From: Trichoplax adhaerens
Lineage: Eukaryota > Placozoa > Uniplacotomia > Trichoplacea > Trichoplacidae
DNA: 64,000 nt
Assembly (NCBI RefSeq): GCF_000150275.1
Contig: NW_002060944.1
Coordinates: 8,394,159 to 8,458,158, forward strand
Reading direction: 5' to 3'
Part shown: piece after piece, positions 1 to 12,623 of the stretch
Layout of the letters: each line of letters starts with the position of its first letter
Position numbering within the stretch: the first letter of the stretch is position 1
The notes under the pieces: generated by a model
What the model saw: the letters and a program-made list of their open reading frames with translations, nothing else
Told to the model about the DNA's origin: nothing
Database searches by the model: none
Program-made: the position numbers and the translations under genes

Positions 1-150
1 GTAGAACTTTGATACGATGATGATGTCTACTTTATATCGAAGATTATCTTATCCTGATAAAATAATAGCAATAAGTTAAAGTTACATTGATAGACTATAT
101 TAGTTAACGAATTACTAAGCTAGCAGTATACTCATGTTTTTTAAATATAG

Positions 151-1624
151 GATTAATTGGAAGGAAACGCCACTAGTAAAAATATTTGGTGGACAAATTG
201 AAGTAGCTTTCATTTTGATAGCTTCAATAGGTATCGTAGTGATACTGATTGCGACGACAAGCTATGCAGAAGTTCCATATACCATCATTGGCTCTACTGA
301 TGTATTAATCCATAAATCATCAAGTAGAAAAAGTAGCGACGATTTGAACATGTTTGCTAAGGACTGTAAGACATATAGTTCTATCCAATCGACTGTTATA
401 CAAAAAGATCAGATGGAAATAACAGATAACTTAACTGATGATAAACTACAAGCAATTACTGCAAAAGAAATAAGTAATTGGAATCATCTGTATCAGACTT
501 ATTATTTTACTAAAACTATGCCAAAGGAGTTACTCATTTTGTGGATAGCAAGCTTCTTTAGTTGGCTATCATATAATTCATTCGCCTATTTCTTAACTGA
601 TTTTGTTGGTCAATCAATCTATCATGGTAATCCTCTAGCAGCCGAAAATTCGACAGCTTTACATCGTTATGATCGCGGTGTCTCTGCTGGAAGCTGGGGT
701 TTCCTGGGCTGCACTGTTGTATCCGTCGTATATTCCTTGACGCTTGGGCGAATAACAAAATATATCGGTAATTTAAAGTTTTATTTTTTGTGTCTAAATA
801 AATTGTGAATCCTTTATTCCATTTTAGATATAATTAATAAATTTTGGAAAGCTCTACCCATTCAAACAAATATTTAATTTAATAGTTACCAATAGAAAAT
901 GTAACACTATTTACACGTAATATATATGCTATATAAGTAGCTAAAAATAGTCGTCGAGATTGTATTTGAAATCGATAAAATTGATAAAGAATCAAGGAAC
1001 AGTATAGTATTCTAAAATATAGGATAATTATGTTATATACATATGTTCTCTAAATTTTTATGAAGGATTTATTATTATCTCTACACGATATCTCTGATAG
1101 CTTTCAAATATAATAAGTTAGTTATTTTTGCAGGTGCAGATCGTCTGTTATTGATAGGATATTCAATTGCTAGTATTGCAACATTAATCATGGTACTAAC
1201 CAATCAAGTTATCGTAGTCCTCTGTATGGCTGCTCTTCAAGGATTTGGTTTCGCTAGTACTTTTACCTTGCCTTATGCTATTCTAGCTTCTTATCATAAT
1301 TATTTTACGGTATTTCAAGGCCATTTATAGATTATTTTTAAATTTAATCTTGATAAAATATTAAACTCTACCTAATTTTGATTATTACTTTTATTTTATT
1401 TCTAGAAAACTAAAGATAAACGATGGAATTTTAGAGAACTTGGATTAGATATCTCTTTACTCTTTGTTAGTGCGAACTTGGCCTGTATAATTACAGGTTG
1501 TTGCCTTAGTGTGATAATTGCCTTAGTCGAGTCATCTAAGGTAGCTATGATTTTCTCTAGTGTTTCTAGCGGACTATGCGCAGTTACTTGTATTTTCATA
1601 ATCAGAGTGCCTAATAATACATAA
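151..1624 (+). CDS. SLC45-like MFS transporter, copy A (5' end outside window)
   Basis: This is the C-terminal part of a sugar/proton transporter of the SLC45 / sucrose-transporter (GPH) branch of the major facilitator superfamily, a polytopic membrane protein. Exons read 151-767, 1134-1309 and 1406-1624, with acceptors ATATAG, TTGCAG and TTCTAG and donors GTAATT and GTATTT. The joins are in frame at I-G/A and Y-F-T/K. The first visible exon starts just after the junction that corresponds to the IDW segment of SLC45 and covers TM6, a hydrophilic serine-rich loop, and the MPKEL..LW segment that opens the second six-helix half. FLTDFVGQSIYHGNP and the NSTALHRYDRGVSAGSWG stretch match the SLC45 signature around TM7-8. 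The last exons give TM9-12 and end at VPNNT-stop. No disabling change is visible here, but the first exon (TM1-5) lies left of the window, so integrity is unknown. The family assignment is firm; the substrate is not. Confidence 0.85.
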
Positions 1625-4119
1625 TAAAGTATTGCTACTGCAAAAATGCTCTATCTATGGGAATAAACATTATTACTAACATATGAAAGATTTATACTTT
1701 AGTTCTTAATTATTTCTCGTGAATTAGAGAATTTATTTCTATAAACTGCATAATTGGCCGCTACCCGTGACTATTTAGAAGGTAGCTAACTGAAAAATTC
1801 TCAGGCTTTTATATGTGCAGTCCTAAGTTTTCAAATCTGTACCTATCAAATTCGTAACTAGTAATTACTCACAACCATTTAGGGGATAAAATTATAATTA
1901 AAAAATTCTAGGACTTTAATATACACATGTTTCGGGTTCTCAAATTTACTGCTATTCATTGTATAAATAGCAACTACTTATGATCATTTAAAATTTTGAT
2001 AATTCAGAAATTCTAGGTATTTAATGTGTGTATGTTCCAAGTTCTAAAACAGCCGTTATTAGTTCCATACCTGGCACACTTATAAGATTCTTTAAAATTT
2101 TCTTATAATCATAATTTGATTTGATACTCACATCCTAATAATATTTTAGTTCTAAAATGCATTACTCAGTACGGTATTATTATCTCAATGATAAAATCAA
2201 GAACTCGTGAAAGTAATATTTGATAGAAAAGTCAATAACATCAAATGATAGTTGATTGTCATAAGAGATAAGCTCAGTATATCTATTTATTTAGTTTACT
2301 GGTCAAGAACTATTACTTCAATACTAACAGTTAACAGCGATACTGTCTCCAGAGCTTAACACGTGACAAAAATGAAATGTATCTGATTATTTTAAAATAA
2401 GTAATCTTTGATCTTTTTCAAACTATCATTAAACTGGAAAACTTATTGATTACTACTTATATTGACAGGACAAGCTTTGATCAGCGATTATCTAAGACTG
2501 TAAAATAAGATCTTAGTTAAAATAATTTTTAATGAGTACATTGAATAATTAAATCTTATGGCGTGGATACAACTTAACGAATTCTATCAATTTAAGATAT
2601 TTTCTTTTCTTTATTATTTGACATATAAATTAGCGACATAAAATGTGATATTAGTACAACTTGTTAAATTAGAATATCGATCTCTAGACTATTAAGCAAA
2701 CATTAGACATATCGTCTTATTCATTACGATAAATATTCAATACGGTAAATATTCGTTATCATTTTTAATTTCTCTAAACAATGATTATATTAGTAACTCT
2801 TCACAAATTATCAGAGATTTCTAATTATTACACAACTTGATGTATAGAATTGGTTGAAAGTTGTATACAAGGTAGAAATTTTAGCTAAATTTTCATCGAT
2901 TACTCTTGAAATAGTAGGCGAAACGGATAGTATATAAGCTATATATTACGTATGCGAATTATACATCGTAGAAGCTGATGGCTATATAGCTTCTTTATAA
3001 TTATAGCAGCTGATAGCGGTATCTCGTTCTATACTATCAACGGGTACTCTTAATCGAAAAATGGAATTACATTTAACACACCTCTTAAAAAACTACAATA
3101 AGACCTTAATATATTTTCTCAACAATATTGTATTGATCGTTGCATGCTTACTAAATAGCATAGGATGATAAGATAGTAAGATGCATAATAGTCGAATTTT
3201 AGAGTTGAATAAATCTTGTTCATTTCCTGGTAGTAACTACGTGTATCTGTTTATATGGTAAAGGTATTTTATCAAATTAGTTCACTTACGCTTTCGGTAT
3301 ATTGCAAGCCAGCGATTATAACGCTCTACGGCTAGATATAAAATAATAAGATATTGTCCGAGTTTATTGAAAGGTAGATCTACATAATAGCTGATTGTGA
3401 AATCCGATGATACAACATGAAGGTCTTTATAACCGCAAAGTATTTTCCTAGTTTTTTATTAATACTATCATCGAGATGAATCTAAAAAATTTTTTAGATT
3501 AATCAAGCTAGTGCTTTGTAAATGGAGTTAAAAATACCATAATATTACTATACAGTTCCTTCTAAAGTAAACATTTCCAATGTAAAGATAGCTTTTCTTT
3601 TGTAATTAGCCACTTTACTTCAAGTTTATAATTTTTAACTTTTTATTAAATTTTATCAATTTAAATATAGCATCTACTTTAGATTTATAATTTTGATTAA
3701 GATCTTAGCTTAATTTCAACTAATAGCTATATAATCGCTAAGATTAAATCGAAAATGTCTAGCATACGAGCTGTAAGCTTAGCCGTCGTTCGATTTAATG
3801 AAATTTTTAACCAACAATAATGAAATAGATAGTAAAAGTCAATAATTTCTAGCAAAATGTTCTGGATATTCTGCTAAATCCATTAAGAGTTAATTCACTT
3901 GATTGTTACTCAGCTTTGACTATTTATATTCTATAAATCGACATATGTTTACCTAATTATAGCCTATATGGTAAAATATCTGCACGTGTTAACGGTGATT
4001 CCTCTATATTTTTATATAATTACTATCCTCTCCAAGTCAATTTCGTCTATATTTGTGACGGTAGCTGGTAAGATCATTCTATCAATATTTCAATTATTTA
4101 ATTTTAGTATCATTTCTAA
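1625..4119. other. Intergenic spacer with duplicated 3' flank of SLC45 copies
   Basis: No gene is visible. The stretch from about 1625 to 3000 is recognisably related to the 3' flank of copy C (11191-12257, then 13312-13730); a landmark is AGGACAAGCTTTGATCAG near 2466. The last part (about 3890-4119) is related to the 5' flank of copy C (about 8501-8731), so upstream regulatory DNA was copied with the gene. Short open frames here have no family features. Confidence 0.7.
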
Positions 4120-6870
4120 ATGGATCAGTCTAGAGACGAGAACGACACTCATAGAATACAAGAAGCGGACAGCAGCAATAATCATGATGGAAGCGAGGAT
4201 GAAACACAAGAGCTTAAATCAAACTCAAAATACGATAAGAGACTAGTAATCAAACTAGCGATATTATCACTTGCATCATTTCCTCCTGAAGCTTTCTATA
4301 CATTTTATAGCGTCTTTGCTGTACCGTTGCAATTAAAACTAGGAATACCTATCGGACTGACACTAATTCCTATGATTATTGCAAGTGTTATCGGATTATT
4401 TTTAACTCCAATTATCGGTAATTTATCTGATCAATGTACTTCTCGGATTGGAAGACGACGGCCATTTATCATAGTTTTATTTATTATAAATTTAATATCT
4501 GCTGCGATGATATCCTATAGTCGAATAATCGGTGATAAGCTATGGCCGCATCATTTACTAATAGGACGTATTTTACTCATCATTGGATTGATTATAGACA
4601 TGATATGCTGCTGTATGCTATTATCGCCTGCTAGAGCTTTCGTAATGGATGCTGCTCCGATTGATATACAAGTTATTGCTAACAGTTTAATAACTTGCTC
4701 GGCAGGCATTGGAGCAGTTGCTATTACTGCGATTAGTGGGTTAGTTTCCAATCTAATGTCGATAGAATAGTAAACTTTGATAAGATGAGGATATCTATCT
4801 TGACATCGAGTATTATCTTATTCTAATTTTATAATATTAAGTTAAAATTACATTAATAGATTATATTAGTTAATTCATTACTAAGCTAGTAGTATACTTA
4901 TGTTTATTAACGTAGGATCAATTGGAAAAAAAAACGCCATTAGCTAAAGTTTTCGGAGGACAAGTCGAAGTAGTTTTCATTTTAATAGCTGCAATATGTA
5001 TCATAGTGATGCTAATTGCCACGGTAAGCTATGCAGAAGTTCCATATGTCATCGTTGATTCTACTGAAGCATTAACCCATAAATCATCAAGTAGAAAAAA
5101 TAGCGACGATTTAAAAATTTCTACTATGGATAGTGAGGATTCTAATCCTGTCCAGTTAATGGTTATACAACACGATCAGACGGAAGTAACAAATGATTCA
5201 ACAGAAGATAAACCACAAGTAATCACAGCAGAAGAAATAAGTAGTTGGAATCATTTCTATCAGACTTATTATTTTGCTAAAACTATGCCAAAGGAGTTAG
5301 TCATCTTGTGGATGGGAGTTTTCTTAAGCTGTACGGCGTACATCGCATTCACCAGCTTCTTAACTGATTTTCTTGGCCAATCAGTTTATCATGGTAATCC
5401 TCTAGCAGCGAAAAATTCGACAGCTTTATATCGCTATAACCATGGTGTCTCTATTGGAAGCTGGGGCTTACTGGGCTGTACTGCTTTTTCCATTGTATAT
5501 TCATTGGCGCTCGGGCAAATAACAAAATATGTTGGTAATTTCAAATCTTGATTATAAGCGTAAATTAGCAATGTATATTTATTTTGCCGGGGCTACTATA
5601 GTTTGAATAGGATTTATTTGTGGGTAACTAATGTTATCTTGACAAGCGGGAATCGTCACTAAGTACGGAATAAAATACGAGTAAATAGTGCAATATTTAT
5701 ATAGCGGTATTGAAAATAAGCTCTCTTCTAAATTAGCTTGGAATATTCCTTCATCATGAAATAAAATTTAATGTATTAATTGTCAATAGCAAATGCAACA
5801 CCACCTACATATATTACGTACGAAAGTCGTTAAAATAGTAGTCAAGATGGCCTTTAAAATTGGCGAAATTAATGAGAAATCAAGAAACAGCACAGTATTC
5901 TTAAATCTGAAGACTGTTATATCCATATTAGATGTTTACTGCTGATGTAATGACTGACGTTAGTCTTAATGTCAAGATTTAAATATGACTCTTTATTTAG
6001 TGTAATTATCTATATTTAGTAACTTATACTAAATATGAGTACATAAAAGAAAAGGTATTTAAGGCTGTGCAAGCTAAGCACAGGGGAGAGTTTTTACAAA
6101 GAGTTGTTGTTTAGATCGGTTCTTGTTGTTCTTTGGTAATATATCGCTATTAATTCAGTTGTTGTTCGGTTACTAGTTGGTAGCTTCTATTTCATAGTAG
6201 TAAATTGAATATAGCCAGATCTAGAGTCTGTTTTTATTATGATTCATTACAATATCTTAACAGAGACCAAGCTAAATAAATATAGATCTTTTCTAAATAT
6301 TTTAAGAAGGATCCAACTATTATAATAAAATACTTCAGATAGCTTTCAAATATTAAGTATTTGTTATTTTTTGCAGGTGCAGTACCTCTTTTAGTGATTG
6401 GATATTCAGTTACTGGTATTGGAACATTAGTCATAGCACTAACCAATCAAGTCATCGTAATACTCTGTATGGCTGCTCTTCAAGGAATTGGACTTGCTAG
6501 TGCTTATACCTTACTTTTTGCCATTCTGGCTTCTTATCATGATTATTTTACGGTATTCAAATATGCTTATGATTATTTTTAAATTCAATCTTAATAGGAT
6601 GTTAAGGCTTACTTTTTATCATGATGGTCATTACTTTTATTCTATTTCTAGAAAATTAAAGATAGCCGATGGAGCTTTAGAGAACTTGGTCTAGATATCT
6701 CCTTGCTCACTGTTAGTTTAAGCTTGTCCTGTATCATTACAGGTTGCTTTCTCGGAGCGATAGTTGCCTTAGTTCGTTCATCCAGAGCAGCTATGATTTT
6801 CTCTAGTATCTGTAACGGGCTATGTGCAGTTAATTGTATTTTTATATTCAAAGTGCCTAATGATGCGTAA
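4120..6870 (+). CDS. SLC45-like MFS transporter, copy B, with frame disruption at exon 2 start
   Basis: Four exons: 4120-4739, 4916-5534, 6377-6552 and 6652-6870, about 544 codons in all. The ATG at 4120 opens an acidic N-terminus (MDQSRDENDTHR), then TM1, and the loop SDQCTSRIGRRRPFI, which carries the GRRRPF signature of SLC45/sucrose transporters between TM2 and TM3. The best donor (GG|GTTAGT at 4740) gives phase 2, as in copy C. However, exon 2 begins GATCAATTGG followed by nine A, where the paralogues have a seven-base purine tract in this place, so the frame is lost at the junction. A weaker donor, TTA|GTTTCC at 4744, would restore the frame and yield SGLDQLEKKTPLAKV. All later joins are in phase, and the C-terminal exon is intact (KIKDSRWSFRELG to VPNDA-stop). 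It may be functional through the alternative donor, a young pseudogene, or carry a homopolymer sequencing error. Confidence 0.75.
5535..6376 (+). other. Expanded intron 2 of copy B with copy-specific insertion
   Basis: This intron is 842 bases, against 366 in copy A and 556 in copy C. Its ends align with the other two: a related stretch ending near 5925, and again from TTTCTAAATATTTTAAGAAGG near 6289. The middle (roughly 5925-6288) has no counterpart. Terminal repeats or a target-site duplication are not obvious by eye. Confidence 0.55.
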
Positions 6871-8731
6871 TGAAGTATTGCTACTTCCAAAATGATTTAT
6901 CTAAAAGGGAAACAATTATTGATTATTAACTTATGGAGGATTATTGTTTCAAGTCTTGATCATTTTCGTGAAATAATAGAATTCATTACTTTTGTAGCGT
7001 TTACTTCTAAATACGGTATAGTTTATTTTTAGTAAAGTATTAGTTTTCACTAGACTGTAGCATAATTCTAAGACTATAACATAACTCTAAATATGTATGA
7101 TCTACTGCATATTTAACAATTTACTCTGTAGAAATATCTTGTACTTTAGCCAATTTATAATGTAGCACTAGCTTAACATAGAGGTAACCTATTTTCATGA
7201 GTCATTCTCGCCAATAAATAATTTCTTCCTGCTGTGCTCCTAACATTATAAAAGCTATCTTAAATCTATCTCGTTAGTTTGCTCTGGTAGTTACATAGTA
7301 AGCTTGCACGCTTTACCTATTCTACACTACTATAGTTATTCAACTAGTCACGTCTTTACTAGCACGATAATCTTACACGGTTATTCTCTTATACTAGCTC
7401 AATAAAGGTTACTCTTCCGTTAACTATTCTATTGTACGTTATTGCAACTAATGCCGAACTCTCAACCTTTCGAAACATCATAACTTTTAATTTGCCGAAT
7501 AGTCGCATAACGTAATATATAATATAGCCTACAGACCAGTAACTGAAGATTTATTAATTTGATGTGAAGGACAGCGGAAATATTCGTGAGATTCCGATAA
7601 TCGCGTATACCATTAAATTATATAATATCCTCGAACCTAATTTTGAAATAATATTTTTGTCTTTTTAACTTTGGTTAAATTACAGTGGAGAAAAGCCATA
7701 CGTGTACATTCTATCCTAACATCAATTTTACGGAAGTAATGTACCTCACATACAATTTCGAAATACCATAAAGTACAAAGTGCTCCCTGTTTTAGAGGAA
7801 ACAGGATGAAAATTTTAAGGGTGGGCGCGATACATTTGCTGTTTGGTGTACAGTACACATAAATACCTCCTAAAATAAATGTAACATAGTAATCAATAAT
7901 CGTCTAGAGAACTGGCTGATCAAATATATATACAGTACTTTCATTGCAAATATTCTATGCTATCAACATAAAAATATAATAGGGAAGTACACCAATAATA
8001 ATAATATTCGCCTCAACTTGTCAAATTTCTACTAGCAATCTCGTAACTAGCTATACGATCATTCTTTAATATCAAATTATGTGGTGGCAGTGTAACGAAG
8101 TTGCATGGATTGAGAAGTTCGTTGGATAAATTGCTAAATCGTAATTATCTTGATCACTGCCTGTGTAGATGCTACTTTATGCACGTTATTCACCATCCCC
8201 TTTTGATATGATAGCTTGATTAAGCCACTGAAAGTGAAATTTATGGAAGCTCAAAATTACAGTATATCTTAATAAATTAGACCATAATATAGCAGGAAAG
8301 AAAAATTGATTGATTGTTCTGCATTTTGTGCATCCGAATACGGTGTAAAAGTATAAAGTACAGTATGGTATATACAGGGACTTTTAGAAATCCCTGGTAG
8401 GTGCCAGTCACTGCAGTGTTACCAATCAAGAAGTCGGACGGTATTATTTTAGATTTTCTCGATAATGACATATTCTGAATATTACTTTAGATCCATTCGC
8501 ACTTAATTCACTTGATTGTTATTAGGCTTTGTCTGCTTATATTCTATAAAGCGACATATGTTTACCTAATTGTAGTCTATATGATAGAATATTAGCTTGT
8601 GTTAGCTGTAGTTTCTCTATGTCTTTATATAATTACTATCCTCAATGAATCCTTCAACATTTATCTAAGGCGGAAGCTAACAAAATCATTTTCTTAATAT
8701 TTTAATTATTTACTTTTATTATCATTTCTTA
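6871..8731. other. Intergenic spacer between SLC45 copies B and C
   Basis: No gene is visible. About the first 115 bases resemble the downstream flanks of copies A and C, then the homology ends. The last 230 bases resemble the 5' flank of copy B (for example the shared run TCTATAAAGCGACATATG near 8543). A short GTACAGTAC palindrome-type site lies near 7848. Open frames of 64-73 codons on the minus strand show no protein-like features. Confidence 0.6.
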
Positions 8732-11190
8732 ATGGATCAATCTAGAGACGAGAACGACATTCATAGAATACAAGAATTGGACGGCAACAATAATCATGAT
8801 GGAAGCGAGGATGAAACACAAGAACTTAAATCAAACTCAAAATATGATAAGAGATTACTAATCAAACTAGCGATATTATCACTTGCATCATTTCCGCCTG
8901 AAGTTTTGTATAAATTTTATAGCGTCTTTGCTGTACCGTTGCAATTAAAACTAGGAATACCTATTGGACTGACACTGATTCCTATGATTATTGCAACTGT
9001 TATCGGATTATTTTTAAGTCCAATTATCGGTAATTTATCTGATCAATGTACTTCTCGGATTGGAAGACGACGGCCATTTATCGTAGTTTTATTTATTATA
9101 AATCTAATATCTGCTGCGATGATATCCTATGTCGAATAATCGGTGATAAGCTATGGCCGCATCATTTACTAATAGGACGTATTTTACTCATCATTGGATT
9201 GATTATAGACATGGCATGTTGTTTTATACTATTCGTACCGACTAGAGCTTTCGTAATAGAAGCTGCTCCGAATGATATGCAAGTTATTGCTAACAGTTTA
9301 ATAACTTGCTCGGCAGGCATTGGAACTATTACCGTTACTGTGATTAGTGGGTTAGTTTCCAATCTAATGTCGATAGAATAGTAAACTTTGACAAGATGAG
9401 GCTACCTATCTTGACATCGAATATTATCTTATTTCAATTTTAAAATATTTAGTTAAAACGATATTGACAGATTATATTAGTTAATTCATTACTAAGCTAG
9501 TAGTATACTTATGTTTATTGATATAGGATTGATTGGAGAGAAACGCCATTAGCTAAAGTTTTCGGAGGACAAGTCGAAGTAGTTTTCATTTTAATAGCTA
9601 CAATAAGTATTGTAGTGATGTTAATTGCTACAATAAGCTATACCGAGCTTCCATACGCTATTATTGATTCTACCGAAGCATTAACCTATAAATTATCAAG
9701 TAGAAAAAGTAGCAACGATTTAAAAATTTCTACTATGGACAGTAAGACTTCTGATTCTATCCAGTCATCTGTTAAACAAAACGATCAGATGGCAACAATA
9801 AACGTTTCAACTGAAGATAAACCACAAGCACTCACAGCAGAAGAAATAAGTAGTTGGAATCATCTCTATCAGACTTATTACTTTGCTAAAACTATGCCCA
9901 AGGAATTATTCATCTTGTGGATGATAAGTTTCTTTAGCAGTTCATCATATATTGGATTCACCAGTTTCTTAACTGATTTTGTAGGCCAATCAATCTATCA
10001 TGGTAATCCTCTAGCAGCGGAAAATTCGACAGCTTTGCATCGCTATAACCGTGGTGTCTCTGTTGGAAGCTGGGGCTTACTAGGCTGCACTATTTTATCC
10101 ATTGTATATTCTTTGGCGCTCGAGCGAATAACAAAATATATCGGTAATTTAAAATCTTAATTTTGTGTGTAAATTAATTGTGGATACTTTATTTCTTTAT
10201 AGCCGTTGTAGTGTGAATAGAATTTATTTACGGTTAATTAATTTCATCATGGCAGCCAGAAATCGTAACTAACTGCAAAATAAAATACGAGTACATGATA
10301 AATTTTAATATTAGTAGGTATACAATTAAGCTATCTAAAGACTGTTAATTACAATTAATATATGAGCATCATAAGCACTATACTAACTAACATTTTAACG
10401 AGTATCTAATAAATAAATTTGGAATATTTCTTCACCATGAAACAAATATTTAACTTAATTATTTCTGAAGGCAAATAGAATACTATCTACATGTATTATG
10501 TATGAAAATCATTATGATAGTCGTTAAGGAGGTCCTTAGAATTGACGATATTCATTAGAAGTCAAGAAACAGCACTTTATTTAAACTTAGAGGCTAAACT
10601 AAATACATAGATATCTCGAAATTTTTATGAAGGATCTTATTATAATAGTAAAATATTTCAGATAACTTTCTAGTTTAAAGTGTAGGTTTATTCTTGCAGT
10701 TGTAGATCGTATTTTAGCGATTGGATTTTCAATTGGTGGTATCGGAGCATTAGTCATAGGACTAACCAATCAAGTTATCGTAGTCCTCTGTATGGTTGCT
10801 CTTCAAGGAATTGGATTTTCTAGTGGTTATACCTTAATATTTTCCATTCTAGCTTCTTATCATCATTATTTCGCGGTATACAAATATGTTAATGGATTAT
10901 TTTGAAATTCGATCTTTATAGAATATTACTACTTTACATTATGATGATCGCTACTCTTATTCTATTTCTAGAAAATTAAAGATAATCGATGGAATTTTAG
11001 AGAACTTGGTTTAGATGTCTCATTATTCTTTGTTGGTATAAATTTGGCCTGCATCATTACAGGTTGCAGTCTCGGCGTGATAGTTTCCTTAGTTCATTCA
11101 TCTAGAGCAGCTATGATTTTTTCCGGCGTTTTAAACGAAATTTGTGCAGTTATGTCTTTATTCATATTCAGAGTGCCTAATGATGTGTGA
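8732..11190 (+). pseudogene. SLC45-like MFS transporter, copy C, one-base deletion in exon 1
   Basis: Four exons align with copy B: 8732-9350, 9527-10143, 10700-10875 and 10972-11190. The N-terminus (MDQSRDENDIHR) and the SDQCTSRIGRRRPF loop match copy B closely. Copy B reads ATATCCTATAGTCGAATAATC; here the same place reads ATATCCTATGTCGAATAATC, one A fewer, near 9128. Translation then ends at SYVE-stop, about 135 codons in, while the true continuation (CRIIGDKLWPHH onward) is in the next frame. No splice alternative seems to rescue it. Everything downstream is open and all three later joins are in phase, ending VPNDV-stop, so the lesion is recent or an assembly error. An intact product would have about 543 residues and 12 membrane segments. 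Confidence 0.75.
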
Positions 11191-12623
11191 TAAATTTTAT
11201 GTATTGCTACGTTCAAAATGATCCGTCTAAGAGAAACAATCATAAATTATTAACGTGTAGAGGATTAATATATAAGGTCTTGATTATTTTCGTGAAATAA
11301 AAATTCGTTACTATTAATTGAATAAATAGCAATTATTCATAGTAACTTAGAAGTTAGCTGCTTAAAAAAGTTTGACGACTTTTATATGCATGTACTAGTT
11401 CAACAATCTATCACTTAATCGCTGACGATATGTGTATGTTGTAACGGTGTAAGTTATTATGCATGAATTTCTGTTGCGGTTTTGGCATGTATCTATTATA
11501 TACAGTATTGTCCATTTACGAAACGGTCTTATGTCGCATGCAATGCGATATAAATTATGTCCAGAGATTATAACGCACGATATCCATATAGTCATCTTTA
11601 TGTGCAACTCCATACACCCCAACTTCTCAAATTTTCTACTAGTAATCCCGTAACTAGCAACTACTCATGATTATTTTATAGTACAACTTGGATATTTTAA
11701 AAAATTCTATGAATTTTATGTATATATACGATCTAAGTCTATCGATAAATAAGTACTCATGATCATTTATCAGATGAATAAGTAAAGATCATAGACTTGT
11801 AGTGGTGCTAAAAGCTCTTTAACTTCTCTTATATTTGGTAATTTAATTCGATACTCATATCCCGATAACATATTGCTATAGATTGCAGCATCGAGTAAAG
11901 TATTAAATATGTCGAAGATAAAATCAAGAAGTCATGAAAATAATATTTGATACAGAAATTAGTAATGTCTAATAATAATTAATACCTAATAATAGTTAAA
12001 TAGACATAAGATTTACCATCAGTAAATCTATTTATTTTTTTAACGTCAACAATCGCTTCAGTTGTAATAATTAATAACGAAACTGTATTTCATGAGAAAC
12101 AAATGATGAAAATGAAATATTTAATTATTTTAAAATAGGCAATCTTTCATCTTGTTCAAATTGTCATTAAAATAGAAGACATGTTGACTACTTTATATCA
12201 ACAGGACAAGCTTGATCAGTGATCATAGGCTATAAAATAAGATCTCAATTAAAATATTTCTGGGCTAAGCTTACAAAAGGACAAATCGTTACAGGAAGAA
12301 CTGGATCTTTGCGGTAATCATAAATATTCATATCCTTATTTTATAATAACTGAAGGGATAGCAGAGCAAATACGTATTATTTACTTATAACTATATAATA
12401 TGAAATAGATGATGCTTAATCTCATATACACTGTAATGCAAACTTTAATCTGTTATCTAAATCATCTAAGTTAGAAGATTTAATATCTATAGAGATTTAA
12501 GTTAACTTAAAGTCATCCAATACTTTCAAAGTAACGAAGAAAAATTAAAGTCCAATTCATTAATGCAATTTATTCAAGTTTTCTCTAATGTATTGGGTCA
12601 TTATAGTAACATATTAATATTCC
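11191..12623. other. Spacer between copy C and the 3' end of gene D
   Basis: No gene is visible. Up to about 12257 the sequence is related to the 3' flank of copy A (about 1625-2530). The relationship breaks near 12257 and resumes at about 13312, on the other side of the last exon of gene D. Short open frames near 11400-11650 overlap on both strands and look spurious. Confidence 0.6.

Noticed and set aside
4741-4770. Donor at 4770 (ATA|GTAAAC) for SLC45 copy B, and its equivalent in C
   Set aside because: Joining there creates an immediate stop codon with the next exon, and the SLC45 alignment favours the junction before the IDW motif.
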